Source: Bifidobacteriaceae bacterium
GTDB taxonomy: Bacteria > Actinomycetota > Actinomycetes > Actinomycetales > Bifidobacteriaceae
Direction of reading: 5' to 3'
Assembly: GCA_022651005.1 (NCBI GenBank)
Contig: JALCQD010000002.1
Span: forward strand, 434,001 to 498,000
DNA: 64,000 nt
Part shown: positions 10,298 to 20,195 of the stretch, piece after piece
How positions within the stretch are numbered: the first letter of the stretch is position 1
How the letters are laid out: every line of letters starts with the position of its first letter
Program-made: the position numbers and the translations under genes
The notes under the pieces: model-generated
Seen by the model: only the letters and a program-made list of their open reading frames with translations
What the model was told of the DNA's origin: nothing
Database searches by the model: none

Positions 10298-12480
10298 TAA
10301 CTGTTGCCATCGACGGCCCCGCAGGCGTCGGAAAGTCAAGCGTTTCCAAGGCTCTTGCCAATGAATTTGGCCTTGCCTACCTCGATACGGGCGCAATGTA
10401 CCGCGCGGTGACGTGGTGGTGCTTGAACCAAGGGGTGGATTTCAGCAATCAGCAGGCAATCATTGACGCTGTGCTGGATTTCTGCACGAATCATCTCGAC
10501 ATCGCCGTGGACCCGACAAATCCGCGCGTCCTGAGTGACGACGTCGATATCTCTGACGCGATTCGCAGCCAGGATGTGTCGTCATCCGTATCGAAGGTGT
10601 CTTCAATTCCGCAGGTGCGTCAGATTCTCATTGATGCCCAGCGCCGCCTTATCGGTCGCGAGGCCGAGCCCTCTGCCTTCTCGCAGGGGCGCGGCGTGGT
10701 GGCAGAGGGACGTGATATCACCACGGTAGTGGCGCCTACTGCTGATGTGCGCGTGCTGCTTACCGCTCGCGAAGAGGTACGTCAAGCGCGCCGCTCCGGG
10801 CAGTCGAAGATGAAGACGGCCCACGTGGGCAAAGACGACGTAGCTGCCCGTGACAAGGCCGATTCCAAGGTCACCAGTTTCCTTGAGGCTGCGGAGGGCG
10901 TCACCACCGTCGACAATTCGGAGATGAACTTCAAGCAGACGCTTGAGGCCTTCGAACGCATGGTGGAAAACGTCCTCGAAGAAAAGGGCGAGCTGGATGA
11001 CTATGACAACGGGCAGGGAACGGACGACGGTTTTTTAGACGGTCCTGATCTCTCCGGGGACATCGATAATCTCGACGATTATGAGCTTTCTGACGAAGAT
11101 CGTGAGCTGCTCGCAGCCGGCGACACCACTGATAGCGAGAGTGGTGCACCCGGCCGCAAGGCCGTTGGCGTCATCGCTGTAGTGGGACGCCCTAACGTTG
11201 GGAAGTCGACGCTCGTCAACCGCATTCTCGGCCGTCGTGCCGCCGTCGTGGAAGACACCCCCGGTGTTACGCGCGACCGCGTGAGCTATGAGGCCGAGTG
11301 GGCGGGAACTGACTTCCTCGTCGTCGACACCGGCGGCTGGGAAGCGGACGTCGAGGGCATTGACTCTGCCATTGCCTCACAGGCGCAGATTGCCGTCGGA
11401 CTTTCGGACGCGGTGATCTTAGTGGTAGACGGCCAGGTAGGCCTGACGGATACCGACGAGCGCATCGTCAAGATGCTGCGTGCCGCAGGCAAGCCCGTCA
11501 CCGTTGCTGTCAACAAAGTGGACAAGGGAGATCAGGAATATCTCTCTGCTGACTTCTGGAGCCTTGGAATGGGGGAGCCCTTCGGTATTTCCGCCATGCA
11601 CGGTCGTGGTGTGGGTGACCTTCTTGACGATGCCCTTGGCAAGCTGAAGAAGGCGGAGAAGACGTCAGGTCTGCTCAAGGACACTAATCTGCGTCGCATT
11701 GCGCTGGTGGGCAGGCCGAATGTGGGCAAGTCGTCCCTGTTGAATCAGCTTGCGCATGAGGACCGCAGCGTTGTCAACGACGAGGCGGGCACCACGCGTG
11801 ACCCCGTTGACGAGGAAATCAGCCTCGGCGGCAAGCAGTGGCTCTTTATCGACACGGCGGGTATCAAGCGTCGTCTGCACAAGGTGAGTGGTGCGGATTA
11901 CTACTCCTCGCTGCGCACTCAGGCGGCCCTGGAGCGTTCCGAGCTGGCACTCGTGCTCTTCGACGTGTCTCACCCCATCGCTGAGCAGGACCTGCGTGTT
12001 ATGAGTCAGGCGGTGGACGCTGGCCGTGCCGTAGTGCTCATCTTCAACAAATGGGATCTGCTGGACGACTTCGGACGCGAGCGCATCGAGCGTCTCTATG
12101 CCACGGAGTTCGAGCGCGTTACGTGGGCACAACGCATCAACTTGTCTGCGCTCACAGGTTGGCACACCAACCGCATCGTGGAGGCGATGGAGACCGCTCT
12201 TACCTCATGGGACAAGCGTATTCCCACGGGTAAGCTCAACACCTTCCTCGGCAAGATTCAGCAGGCGCATCCTCATCCCCTGAGGGGTGGAAAGCAGCCG
12301 CGCATCCTCTTTGCCACGCAGCCGTCCACGCGACCCCCGCGTTTCGTGATCTTTGCCACGGGATTCCTCGATCACGGCTATCGCCGTTACATCGAGCGTT
12401 CCCTGCGCGAGGAATTCGGATTCGAAGGCACGCCAGTACAGATTTCCGTACACGTGCGCGAAAAGAAGAAGAATCGCTGA
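10294..12480 (+). CDS. cmk-der: Fused cytidylate kinase and GTPase Der
   Basis: This is one 728-residue polypeptide carrying two enzymes. Residues 1 to about 230 are cytidylate kinase ([15 protein letters not shown]-loop, [16 protein letters not shown]), which makes CDP/dCDP. After an acidic linker, residues from about 290 onward are the double-GTPase Der (EngA) needed for 50S ribosome assembly. They have two G1 boxes (GRPNVGKS), G2 GVTRD/GTTRD, G3 DTGG/DTAG and G4 NKVD/NKWD, then a KH-like C-terminus. This fusion is known in bifidobacteria and some related actinobacteria. The start is GTG overlapping the rluB stop. Confidence 0.96.
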   Translation: MITVAIDGPAGVGKSSVSKALANEFGLAYLDTGAMYRAVTWWCLNQGVDFSNQQAIIDAVLDFCTNHLDIAVDPTNPRVLSDDVDISDAIRSQDVSSSVSKVSSIPQVRQILIDAQRRLIGREAEPSAFSQGRGVVAEGRDITTVVAPTADVRVLLTAREEVRQARRSGQSKMKTAHVGKDDVAARDKADSKVTSFLEAAEGVTTVDNSEMNFKQTLEAFERMVENVLEEKGELDDYDNGQGTDDGFLDGPDLSGDIDNLDDYELSDEDRELLAAGDTTDSESGAPGRKAVGVIAVVGRPNVGKSTLVNRILGRRAAVVEDTPGVTRDRVSYEAEWAGTDFLVVDTGGWEADVEGIDSAIASQAQIAVGLSDAVILVVDGQVGLTDTDERIVKMLRAAGKPVTVAVNKVDKGDQEYLSADFWSLGMGEPFGISAMHGRGVGDLLDDALGKLKKAEKTSGLLKDTNLRRIALVGRPNVGKSSLLNQLAHEDRSVVNDEAGTTRDPVDEEISLGGKQWLFIDTAGIKRRLHKVSGADYYSSLRTQAALERSELALVLFDVSHPIAEQDLRVMSQAVDAGRAVVLIFNKWDLLDDFGRERIERLYATEFERVTWAQRINLSALTGWHTNRIVEAMETALTSWDKRIPTGKLNTFLGKIQQAHPHPLRGGKQPRILFATQPSTRPPRFVIFATGFLDHGYRRYIERSLREEFGFEGTPVQISVHVREKKKNR

Positions 12481-12512
12481 ACGAGAGCGAGCGCAACAGC
12501 GACAGCATAAAT

Positions 12513-12562
12513 ATGGCGATGGCGGCCGGATTCTAGGAATCCTGGTCGCCATCGCCATTTTC
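12513..12562 (+). terminator. Rho-independent terminator after cmk-der
   Basis: The arms at 12513-12527 and 12544-12558 form a 15-bp stem with one G-U pair, followed by a TTTT run. It lies 32 bases after the cmk-der stop and before a convergent gene. Confidence 0.9.
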
Positions 12563-12600
12563 TGCTACCTATCTTCTTCATGCTGCCAGCAGGACAGCCA

Positions 12601-15096
12601 TCAGGCAGGCAAAACCACGCTTGGTGTGAGAATCGTCTCTGTGGTCGTGTTGCGTGTTTTCTTCCATGCCCGACGTTCATAGCCCAAGAACATCAGGAGG
12701 CTGAAGGCGGCGAAGAAACCGCACAATATCGAGATGTTTGAGGTCCACGGCGTGCTCATCATGATGGTGTGACGCAGAGCTTCCACGGTATAGCTCATGG
12801 GAAGCAGCGGATGCAGCCAGGCGAAGAAGCCGTTGCTGAGCTGAATTGGGTAGGTGCCGCCTGAGCTGCCGAGCTGCAGCACGAGGAGGACCATGGCGAA
12901 GAACGATCCCACTTTGCCAAATGTTAGGTTGAGCCACGTGACGAGGTTCATGAAAGTAAGACTTGTCAGCGTCAGTACGAGCCATGTGGCGACACCGTTG
13001 GCCGGTGTGAGGCCCAGCACGCGCAGGCCACAATACTCAAAAGTGGCTGCGAGGAGTGCAACTCCGTCAACAACAATAGTTTTGCTGAGCCATAAGCTGG
13101 CGCCATCTCCTAACAATGTGCGGCGGCGTCCGCTGCGCGAAGCGGCACTGGCTTGGTGGAAACGTCCCCGCGGAGTTTCCGTATCAAACATGAGATTGAC
13201 GGCCATGGCGCACACGAAGAGCGCGACCGCTCCCATATAAGGCGCCATCGCGGTTCCATTATTGGGAACAGTATCGGTGTCCTTGGTGGAAACGGTTGCG
13301 GGGCTCGCCGCCATTGTGGTGTTGGAGGTGGCGAAGTGCAAGCTCGGCAGTTGGGCGGCGGCATCCGTAAGGCCTTGTGCCAATTTCGTGCTTCCGCTCG
13401 CTGCTACGGTGGCACCGGAGTGAATCTTCTCCGTTGCGGTATCAAGAGTCACGACACCGTCCGAAATGCTCTGGGTTCCTGACGCGAGAGAGCCGATGGC
13501 CGAGTTCAGCGTGATGCCCTTGGAGACGAGTGTGTTCAGCCCCGACGAAAGTGTCGAGGAACCCGCAGCCAAAGAGCTGACGCCACTGCTCAAGGTTTGT
13601 GCCTGTGGAATGGCGGTGTTCAAGCTGTCTGTCAGCGTGGCTGCGCCATGAGACAATTGAGCGGAGCTCGTCGCAAGTTTTGTGGCACCAGTTGCTAGCT
13701 GTGTGCTGCCGTCGTTTATCGAGGAGGCCTTTTGCGAGAGGGTGGTGGCCGCGCTCAACAGCTGCGAGGAGCTCTGCGTGAGTTTTTCAAGTGCGGCGGT
13801 GACGGTTTTCTGCTGCGTTCCTGTTGCGGCGATCGTCTTCTGGAGCGTTGCAAGTGCCGAATTGAGCTGAGTCAACAGAGGTGTGAGCGCTTTTTGCTGC
13901 GCCGCGCTGCTTGAGGAGTATACCGAGGACACCGCTGCCGTGAGCTGGGTGCGTTGTGTTGCGTTCAGGTGCATGCCCATCGCCGTTTTGTCAACGGCGG
14001 TACTAGCTGCCGTGGCTGTCTCCTTCTGAGATTGCGAGATGGTTTTCAGCGCCGATTGCACTGCCGTCAGGAGTTTTGCGAGGTCCGAGAGCTGACTGCT
14101 TCCCGAGGTCTTCTGCGCCGCAACAAGATTGCTTGAAAACTCGTCGAGTGCACTGGAGAATTGCGTCATCTTCGCGGCATAGTCGTGGGTTGCGTCTGTA
14201 TATGTGGTGATACCTGAGGAAAGTTTTGCAGCCGACTGCGATAGTTTCTCGCTGCCTGTTGCCGCCGCGGCCACTCCGGTAGATAACGTTGCCGCACCTT
14301 TGTGAAGAGCGGTCAGTCCGGTTACGAGGGAAGGCGTTTTCTGTGCGGCTTGCTGCAAGTTCTGATTCAAAGTGGTGCTTCCATCCGACGCAGTTGCCAC
14401 AGCATGGGTATACGCTGTGGTGCCGGTTGCGAGCGTAGTGCTGCCAGACGCGGCGGTCTTTGCCCCTTGAGCAAGTGTGGCTTCACCTGATTGCAGTGTT
14501 GCAATTGCTTCGCTGAGTTTTTCGTTTCCCTGTGCAACTTTCGTGGCACCTTGTCCTGATTTCTGCATCCCTGCAGCAATCTTTTCGATGCCGTTCACCA
14601 GAGTCTTTGTGTAGGCCGTGGTGAGTTGCCCGTTGATTTTGGATTGCATAGCAGTGGCTGCGGATGTCGTGATCTTGCCGGCGAAGAGATTTTGCCCGGA
14701 GCTCTGCGTCACGTGGAGCTTCAGCTGCTTAGGGTGCTCGCTGAAGATGGTTGTTGCATTCGAGGAAAAGGAGGAGGGGATGGTATAGATGGCGAAATAC
14801 TTTCCGCTGTGCAACCCTGATGCCGCGGTCGCGGCGGAGACTTCATGAAAATCGAGGGTTGTGCTTTTCGCCAATGATGTGGTCATCGTTGCGCCCAAAG
14901 CCAAGCGTGTGCCGTTCATGGTCGCAGGCTTGTCGTTATTGACGATGGCGACGGGAAGTTCGCTCGTTTTCCCATAGGGGTCCCACATGGAGTTGAGGAA
15001 GGTGACGGCATAGATCGATGGTATTAATGAAATAACAACCAGGACTGCCGCAACGAAGTGGTGTGTTCTCAAATATTTAAGTTCAGCTCGAATCAT
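12601..15096 (-). CDS. YhgE/Pip-family membrane protein (ABC-2-like)
   Basis: This is an 831-residue protein with one N-terminal transmembrane helix, a long extracytoplasmic region and a cluster of about five helices at the C-terminus. That is the topology of the YhgE/Pip family (phage-infection-protein and ESX/YukD-associated relatives). The middle holds many degenerate repeats of the form LxxGxxxLxxG, typical of the family and likely a coiled-coil stalk. ATG at 15096 follows AGAGAGG and gives a basic n-region (MIRAELKYLRTH). The gene is divergent from a TetR regulator, which suggests control by it. The substrate is unknown; export or toxin-secretion roles are inference. Confidence 0.85.
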   Translation of the reverse strand: MIRAELKYLRTHHFVAAVLVVISLIPSIYAVTFLNSMWDPYGKTSELPVAIVNNDKPATMNGTRLALGATMTTSLAKSTTLDFHEVSAATAASGLHSGKYFAIYTIPSSFSSNATTIFSEHPKQLKLHVTQSSGQNLFAGKITTSAATAMQSKINGQLTTAYTKTLVNGIEKIAAGMQKSGQGATKVAQGNEKLSEAIATLQSGEATLAQGAKTAASGSTTLATGTTAYTHAVATASDGSTTLNQNLQQAAQKTPSLVTGLTALHKGAATLSTGVAAAATGSEKLSQSAAKLSSGITTYTDATHDYAAKMTQFSSALDEFSSNLVAAQKTSGSSQLSDLAKLLTAVQSALKTISQSQKETATAASTAVDKTAMGMHLNATQRTQLTAAVSSVYSSSSAAQQKALTPLLTQLNSALATLQKTIAATGTQQKTVTAALEKLTQSSSQLLSAATTLSQKASSINDGSTQLATGATKLATSSAQLSHGAATLTDSLNTAIPQAQTLSSGVSSLAAGSSTLSSGLNTLVSKGITLNSAIGSLASGTQSISDGVVTLDTATEKIHSGATVAASGSTKLAQGLTDAAAQLPSLHFATSNTTMAASPATVSTKDTDTVPNNGTAMAPYMGAVALFVCAMAVNLMFDTETPRGRFHQASAASRSGRRRTLLGDGASLWLSKTIVVDGVALLAATFEYCGLRVLGLTPANGVATWLVLTLTSLTFMNLVTWLNLTFGKVGSFFAMVLLVLQLGSSGGTYPIQLSNGFFAWLHPLLPMSYTVEALRHTIMMSTPWTSNISILCGFFAAFSLLMFLGYERRAWKKTRNTTTETILTPSVVLPA

Positions 15097-15260
15097 CGGA
15101 TACCTCTCTTTGCGTGGAAAACTCGTATTTTCACGCATGCGAAAATATCTGGTGGACGTTCCTTTGCCAACACACTTGATGCCCAATTGGTGCTTATGCC
15201 ACAGGTGGGGATAAATTGGGGTCTAACAGGAAGAGTTCTCATTCGGAGCGAGGAAGAACC
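15097..15260. promoter_or_regulatory. Divergent promoter/operator region of yhgE-like gene and tetR
   Basis: This intergenic stretch holds several inverted repeats that could bind the TetR protein. One pairs TGCGTGGAAAA with TTTTCACGCA (about 15114-15140). A second is centred on CGCATGCG flanked by T and A runs. A third pairs CCCAATT (15182-15188) with AATTGGG (15214-15220). Which of these is the operator cannot be decided from sequence alone. Confidence 0.45.
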
Positions 15261-15842
15261 ATGGAAAAGAGTTCCAGCGATCTTAGAACCGTGAGAACAA
15301 AGAAAGCAATCAGAACCGCGTTCGAGGAGATGCTGATGGCGGGAGACGAGTCCATCACCGTGGCGGCGCTCGCCCGACGAGCGGGCATCAATCGAAAGAC
15401 GTTCTATCTTCATTACGACACGTTGACGGATCTGGTGGATACCTATATCGCCGACGCTCGTGCCGAACTGCTTGGAATGCTAGAGGCTCACGACGTAGAG
15501 GACTATCTCTCGACGCGCGGTCTGCTGATCAGCGTCTTGTCGAGGTTCTTCGCAAGTCATCAGCAGTTTTACTCATACGTTCTTTTCCAAGACAAGTACT
15601 GGCCTCGGGTGAGGGGTGCGTGGGAAGAAATAAACGAACTCATGGCGCACCGCCTCTCCGTGGCACGTAAAATTCCTTACGACGACGCGCTTTTGTACGT
15701 CACATTCTCCTGCGGAACCATGCTGACAATGCTGCGGATGCGATTGCGGGGGAGAACGAATTTCACTCCAGAGCAGCTTCGGAAGAAAATCGTCAAGCTC
15801 AATGTAGATGGCATGCGAGGAGCACTCGGGCTCAAAATCTGA
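15261..15842 (+). CDS. TetR/AcrR family transcriptional regulator
   Basis: This 193-residue DNA-binding repressor has an N-terminal helix-turn-helix (residues about 8-55, core ITVAALARRAGINRKTFYLHY), the classic TetR recognition helix region. A helical ligand/dimer domain follows that is not assigned to a known subgroup. ATG 15261 follows GAGGAAG and is preferred over an upstream in-frame TTG at 15216. It is likely to regulate itself and the divergent YhgE/Pip-like gene. Confidence 0.88.
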   Translation: MEKSSSDLRTVRTKKAIRTAFEEMLMAGDESITVAALARRAGINRKTFYLHYDTLTDLVDTYIADARAELLGMLEAHDVEDYLSTRGLLISVLSRFFASHQQFYSYVLFQDKYWPRVRGAWEEINELMAHRLSVARKIPYDDALLYVTFSCGTMLTMLRMRLRGRTNFTPEQLRKKIVKLNVDGMRGALGLKI

Positions 15843-16003
15843 GAGCGCCGGGTGAGTAATTCGCGACATTATAGAAGCGTTTCGAATAACAAGAGTGAAA
15901 TGAAACATTCAGGTTGTCTTACTAACGTTATTGATGAGAGTGAAGAAACAGGTCAAATGCCTCGAGGATTCGGGAGATAAACATATATATCCGAAGGAAG
16001 AAT

Positions 16004-17617
16004 ATGCGCTTAGGCGAAAGTTATTCGAATCGTTTCTCTACGAGGATTGTGCGCGGAGCTGTGGCCGCTCTCGCTTTGTGTGCCTCAATTGGTATGGCGT
16101 TGGGTGGTGCGGTCACAGCGAATGCTGCGGATACAGGCGAGACCGCGAGCATAACCCTCACGGGCGAAGACCTTAAAGGACATTCATTCAAGTTCTACCA
16201 ACTGGGTAGTTACGAAGATCCCACTGCGGGAGACAACGCAAATACATGGGCTTCCGTCAGCGTCTCCGATATTGACGCAGCAACATCTTCTTGGATTACT
16301 GACGCATTTGCCACTGCAGGAGTCAAGGAGGAAAGTGGCGTCGCTAACGCAGAAGTTCTTGCGAAATTGACCGATGCGACAACCATTCGTAAAGTGGCGG
16401 ATGCCTTGGCCGCAAGCTCACAGCTCCCGGCAACCGCCGCGGATACGGCAGAGGGCGCTGGCGCCGCAGTAACTACCGCTCTTCCCAATCCGGGAATGTA
16501 TCTTGTTACCGACACTAATGGCTATACGATGATCGTGGATTCAACCGACGGCAACATCACAACGCTGGGAAAGCAGACGCTGGGGACCGCTGCTGTGAAG
16601 GGACTCGCGACCAAGCCTGATATCACGGTCGAGGAACCCGACGGCAAATGGTATGACCACGGAACTGCGACAAACGGACTGACGAAAAATATCAAAGTGA
16701 CGTTCAATTTGTTGTCCAGTGACGTCGCATCCTCCATGAGCTTCGGCGAATCTGTCACGGGTCTCACGTATCAGTCCAACAGCATGAAGGCAGAGATCGA
16801 CGGGACGGACGTCACCAAAGATGTCACAGAAGCGTCAACTGCAACAAGCGATAATCCAGATAACATCACGTTCACTGTTTCGAACGATGCACTGAAAAAC
16901 TACGCCGGCAAAACAATCACTCTCTCTTATTCTGTTACAGCGGATGGCACGGACACTCACAGCGTGTGGGGAGCCATAGATGCAACTCTGCTCTCGGGAT
17001 CAAAGTTTGAAAACACTGACCTCTCCGATCAAGCATTTCTCACGCAGAATTCGTTCTCAGTGAAGAAAGTCGATGAAAAAGATACTACGAAGGTGCTTGC
17101 CGGAGCCCAATTCACCATCGAAGATCAAGACACGGGTAAATGGATGAGCTGGAACGCTGATTCCAAGACATGGTCGGAAGCTGACTCGAGTGACTCCGCA
17201 ACGCCCTTCACCACCGACGCCAACGGTCTTGCTGTCTTCACCAACTTGGGGGCCGGTAATTATCTTGTACAAGAGACAAAGGCTCCTACTGGCTATCTCA
17301 ACATGTCACTGCCGAGCTTCGTAGCTACTGTGAACGAGGACACGGACGATTCGATTCCATCTGTATCTATTGAGGGGAAAGATGCAGCCGGCCTCACCTC
17401 TCAGCAAAACACATATGAGAAAGATGCGAAAGGAAACGTCACCTCGACGACATATATCGCACAAGTCGAGAATATCAATTCGCTTACGGAACTACCTGCA
17501 ACCGGCGGCGCTGGTCTTCTGATGACGCTGCTCACAGGTGCGCTTGTTCTCGGAGGTGGCGCGGCCGTGACGATTGTTGCCGTCCGTAAGCGCAATAGTC
17601 TCCGCATCAACCGCTGA
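16004..17617 (+). CDS. Sortase-anchored pilin-like protein (SpaA/FimA type)
   Basis: This 537-residue surface protein has a Sec signal peptide (hydrophobic core about 18-37, cleavage near ANA-ADTG). Its body is rich in Thr/Asp. A Cna-B/SpaA-like domain carries the E-box YLVQETKAPTGY (about 420-431, Glu 424 expected to catalyse an intramolecular isopeptide bond). The sorting signal is LPATG (497-501) followed by a hydrophobic helix and a basic tail. I do not see the usual YPK pilin motif, so backbone polymerisation is inferred from size and the adjacent class C sortase. GAAGGAAG precedes the ATG. Confidence 0.87.
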   Translation: MRLGESYSNRFSTRIVRGAVAALALCASIGMALGGAVTANAADTGETASITLTGEDLKGHSFKFYQLGSYEDPTAGDNANTWASVSVSDIDAATSSWITDAFATAGVKEESGVANAEVLAKLTDATTIRKVADALAASSQLPATAADTAEGAGAAVTTALPNPGMYLVTDTNGYTMIVDSTDGNITTLGKQTLGTAAVKGLATKPDITVEEPDGKWYDHGTATNGLTKNIKVTFNLLSSDVASSMSFGESVTGLTYQSNSMKAEIDGTDVTKDVTEASTATSDNPDNITFTVSNDALKNYAGKTITLSYSVTADGTDTHSVWGAIDATLLSGSKFENTDLSDQAFLTQNSFSVKKVDEKDTTKVLAGAQFTIEDQDTGKWMSWNADSKTWSEADSSDSATPFTTDANGLAVFTNLGAGNYLVQETKAPTGYLNMSLPSFVATVNEDTDDSIPSVSIEGKDAAGLTSQQNTYEKDAKGNVTSTTYIAQVENINSLTELPATGGAGLLMTLLTGALVLGGGAAVTIVAVRKRNSLRINR

Positions 17618-17640
17618 ACGGTAGTTATATCAATAAAGTG

Positions 17641-18563
17641 ATGAAAGAATTTCCCTCCATGATGGATGCAGAAGCAGACACTTTCATGCCGTCATCATGG
17701 AATGACATTCTAGGAAAGCCCGCTCCGCTGTCACGCACGCAGATGAGATATCGGCGGCGCGGGAAGCGAGAGTGGGTTTTCCTTGTTATTTTTGCGGCCG
17801 TACTTATTGCTGTGGGGTCGCGATTCTTGTGACTCCATTCATCGAACAAGAGATCTTTGCCGTGCACGCAAATAACCTTGCCTCAAGTGTCGATTCAACG
17901 AGCAAAAATGCACAAGAAGAATGGGCTAGCGCCGTCTCTTACAATCACCGCATGGCGAGTGGAGAGAAAGTTCCTGCCAGTTATTCCGCAGAGCTTGCTC
18001 AAGATCATGGGGCGATGGGAACCGTGACCATTCCCTCCATTAACGTTCATCTGACAATCTGGCATGGCACCGGGGAAACGGCTCTCGAAAATGGCGTGGG
18101 TCATGTAGCGTCTACGGCTCTCCCCGTGGGCGGTAAGGGAACGCGTGCAGTGGTCGCGGCACATCGGGGTCTGCCCGATAAGGAACTTTTCACCGCACTC
18201 GACAGAGTCACGAAAGGCGACATTTTCTATTTCACGGTTCTTGGGCACAAGATCTATTACAAAGTCAGTTCGGTTGCTGTGGTGAATCCCAACGACGTCG
18301 CCTCTATCAGACCGATCACTGGCAAGGATGAGGCAACGTTGCTGACGTGCACTCCGTATGGCGTCAATACTCAACGCCTTCTGGTAACGGGCACGAGGAC
18401 GGCCGCGCCAAAATCCTTGGCAGCGACGGGATCTGCTGTGGCTGGATGGTGGGAGGTGCCTGCCATTGCGCTCCTAGGCCTCGCGTGGACGATCACTGCG
18501 TGGCATCAACGCAAGTGGCTTCGCGGACTGCATTGCGCGTGGATTCCAAGAAGCGCGCATTAA
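17641..18563 (+). pseudogene. srtC: Class C (pilin) sortase, frameshifted at a G run
   Basis: Two overlapping frames together make one class C sortase. The first (from GTG 17638 or ATG 17641) gives the cytoplasmic N-terminus and the start of the membrane helix, then stops at 17832. The second frame continues with VAILVTPFIEQE and the catalytic domain. That domain has the His in AAHRG, Cys in LLTCTPYG and Arg in NTQRLLV, then a C-terminal membrane helix. One extra G in GGGG at 17814-17817 would restore a continuous protein. It may be a real mutation, phase variation or a homopolymer error. It would polymerise the pilin encoded just upstream. Confidence 0.85.
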
Positions 18564-18615
18564 TGCGATTCTCAGACTTTGCTCTTTAAAATGAGGGTGA
18601 AAGCGAGGTGTCATT

Positions 18616-19392
18616 GTGGACACGAAGAACAAGGAAGGTGCGCCAAAGACGGCCGCCATGAAGGGAAAATCAGTTGTTGTGACGGGAGCGGCTTCGGGAT
18701 TGGGCCGCGCCACAGCGCTACTGTTCGCGGGGCGTGGAGCGCGAGTCGTCATCGGTGATGTGGATGCTCGTGGCAAAGATGTCGTGCAAGAGATTGCTGA
18801 AGCCGGTGGCGTGGGCGAATTCGTTGAGACTGATGTCACTGATGAGGAATCTGTGGCGCATCTGATGGATATTGGCGACCGAGACGACACTCTCGACGTC
18901 CTTGTAGCAAACGCAGGCGTGTCAGAGGCCAAGGGCTTGCTGCACGAGATGGATATGAAGGATTGGGACAGAGTACTCGGCATCGATTTGCGTGGAACAG
19001 TTCTCTGCGACAAGTATGCGCTCGGAAAGATGATGAAACGAGGCCATGGTTCCGTCATCAACGTCTCTTCCATCCTTGGCGTTGTGGGGCAGGCCAACAG
19101 CACAGCGTATTCGGCGGCAAAGGCGGCAGTGGCAAATCTCTCGAGATCGCTCGGCGCAACATACGGACCGCTCGGCATTCGAGTAAACGCCGTTGCCCCC
19201 GGCTACATCAATACACCCTTGCTGGCGAGCCTTCCCGAAGACGTGCGTTCCGTCATGGTGAGCAGGGAGCCAATTGGACGCCTTGCACAGCCAGACGAAA
19301 TCGCCGCTGTCATCGGATTCCTCGCCTCTGATGATGCGAGCTATGTGACAGGATCCGTTCTTATGGCGGATGGTGGATACACGGCGGTGTGA
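18616..19392 (+). CDS. Short-chain dehydrogenase/reductase (SDR)
   Basis: This is a classical SDR of 258 residues. The cofactor motif is TGAASGLG (23-30), the stabilising motif NAG, the catalytic Ser lies in INVSSILG and the YSAAK gives the Tyr/Lys pair. The PG motif VAPGYINTPL and a C-terminal GSVLMADGGY follow. FabG-like enzymes look like this, but many SDRs do, so the substrate is not assigned. The start is GTG. It is the last host gene before tRNA-Pro and is followed by an 8-bp hairpin at 19403-19436. Confidence 0.9.
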   Translation: MDTKNKEGAPKTAAMKGKSVVVTGAASGLGRATALLFAGRGARVVIGDVDARGKDVVQEIAEAGGVGEFVETDVTDEESVAHLMDIGDRDDTLDVLVANAGVSEAKGLLHEMDMKDWDRVLGIDLRGTVLCDKYALGKMMKRGHGSVINVSSILGVVGQANSTAYSAAKAAVANLSRSLGATYGPLGIRVNAVAPGYINTPLLASLPEDVRSVMVSREPIGRLAQPDEIAAVIGFLASDDASYVTGSVLMADGGYTAV

Positions 19393-19492
19393 GATTTTCG
19401 CGGCACGCCCGCGCGCTGACAATCGAGTGGGCGTGCTATCTTATACAAGGTGTTTGCAGAAGGTGGTTTTACCCCTTCTTGTGAGCATTCGT

Positions 19493-19569
<77 letters not shown>

Positions 19570-19580
19570 TTTAGCGGTTC

Positions 19581-19621
19581 AAGCGGGAGTAGGTTTCAGC
19601 CAATGAGACCTACTCCCGCTT
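19581..19621 (+). terminator. Phage-borne terminator hairpin after tRNA-Pro
   Basis: The arms 19581-19597 and 19605-19621 form a 17-bp stem with one G-U pair and a 7-base loop. It begins 12 bases after the tRNA and takes the place of the host hairpin now stranded at 54158-54190. The U tract is poor (TCGCATTTCGG). Confidence 0.6.
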
Positions 19622-19681
19622 CGCATTTCGGCACTTTCTCGATTATCGCGTATCTCACGTAAATTTAGTGTTTTTGAGCTT

Positions 19682-19711
19682 CTTGTGGGTTTTCTGTGGG
19701 TTTTTCGTGGG
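19682..19711 (+). promoter_or_regulatory. Probable integrase arm-type sites, attL side
   Basis: Three tandem copies of a TGTGGGTTTT-like motif lie here. The 18-mer CTGTGGGTTTTTCGTGGG at 19694-19711 recurs exactly at 54049-54066 near attR in the same orientation. Repeats flanking the core on the phage side are expected for arm-type binding sites of a tyrosine recombinase. Confidence 0.6.
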
Positions 19712-19815
19712 ATTCTAGGAGGCCCCTAAACCGCATGATTCGAGCACTTATCCACTTGTCCACAAAATCAAGGCTGGTTTCTGCAGGATTCTGGATCCTC
19801 TGCCACACTTGGACC

Positions 19816-19923
19816 ATGATGCTAGACCCTGAAGCAACCGACGACGAGATCGAAGCCGAGTTGTTGACACACATGCATGTTGTGCCTCTCGGAAGTCATT
19901 ACGGATTCATTGTCTTCGAGTGA
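19816..19923 (+). CDS. Possible 35-residue peptide
   Basis: This is a short acidic open frame (starts MMLDPEATDDEI, ends GFIVFE) just inside attL on the + strand. No clear ribosome binding site precedes it and I do not recognise it. It is listed because it is the only plausible rightward coding stretch in 19622-19925. Confidence 0.25.
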   Translation: MMLDPEATDDEIEAELLTHMHVVPLGSHYGFIVFE

Positions 19924-19925
19924 CT

Positions 19926-20150
19926 CTATCGGTGCCATTTGCGTTCCAGAGAACGAATCTGCGCGTCACTGGATTCCGGCGTGAGAGTTTCGAGATCTCT
20001 GCGTGCTTCCTCTCGTCGCGCTGGGACACTGTCATGCGAACGTGTGTCGATCAGGAAACCCTTCAGCCTGAGGAACCTCAGTTCGGGGTCGTGTGACGGC
20101 CGTGCCTTCTCGTGTCTGGTTTCTCCTGCTGACGATTCCTTTTCACTCAT
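19926..20150 (-). CDS. Possible small hydrophilic phage protein
   Basis: This 74-residue, highly charged open frame (Arg, Glu, Ser, His rich) lies beyond the end of the late operon. It has no recognisable domain and only a weak ribosome binding site. It could be non-coding; a leftward promoter was not seen. Apart from this and the hairpins noted, 19622-20330 holds no gene I can support. Confidence 0.3.
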   Translation of the reverse strand: MSEKESSAGETRHEKARPSHDPELRFLRLKGFLIDTRSHDSVPARREEARRDLETLTPESSDAQIRSLERKWHR

Positions 20151-20195
20151 GCCTGCATGATAGCTTCTGGCCTTCGGTTTTCATCTGAAACGAGA

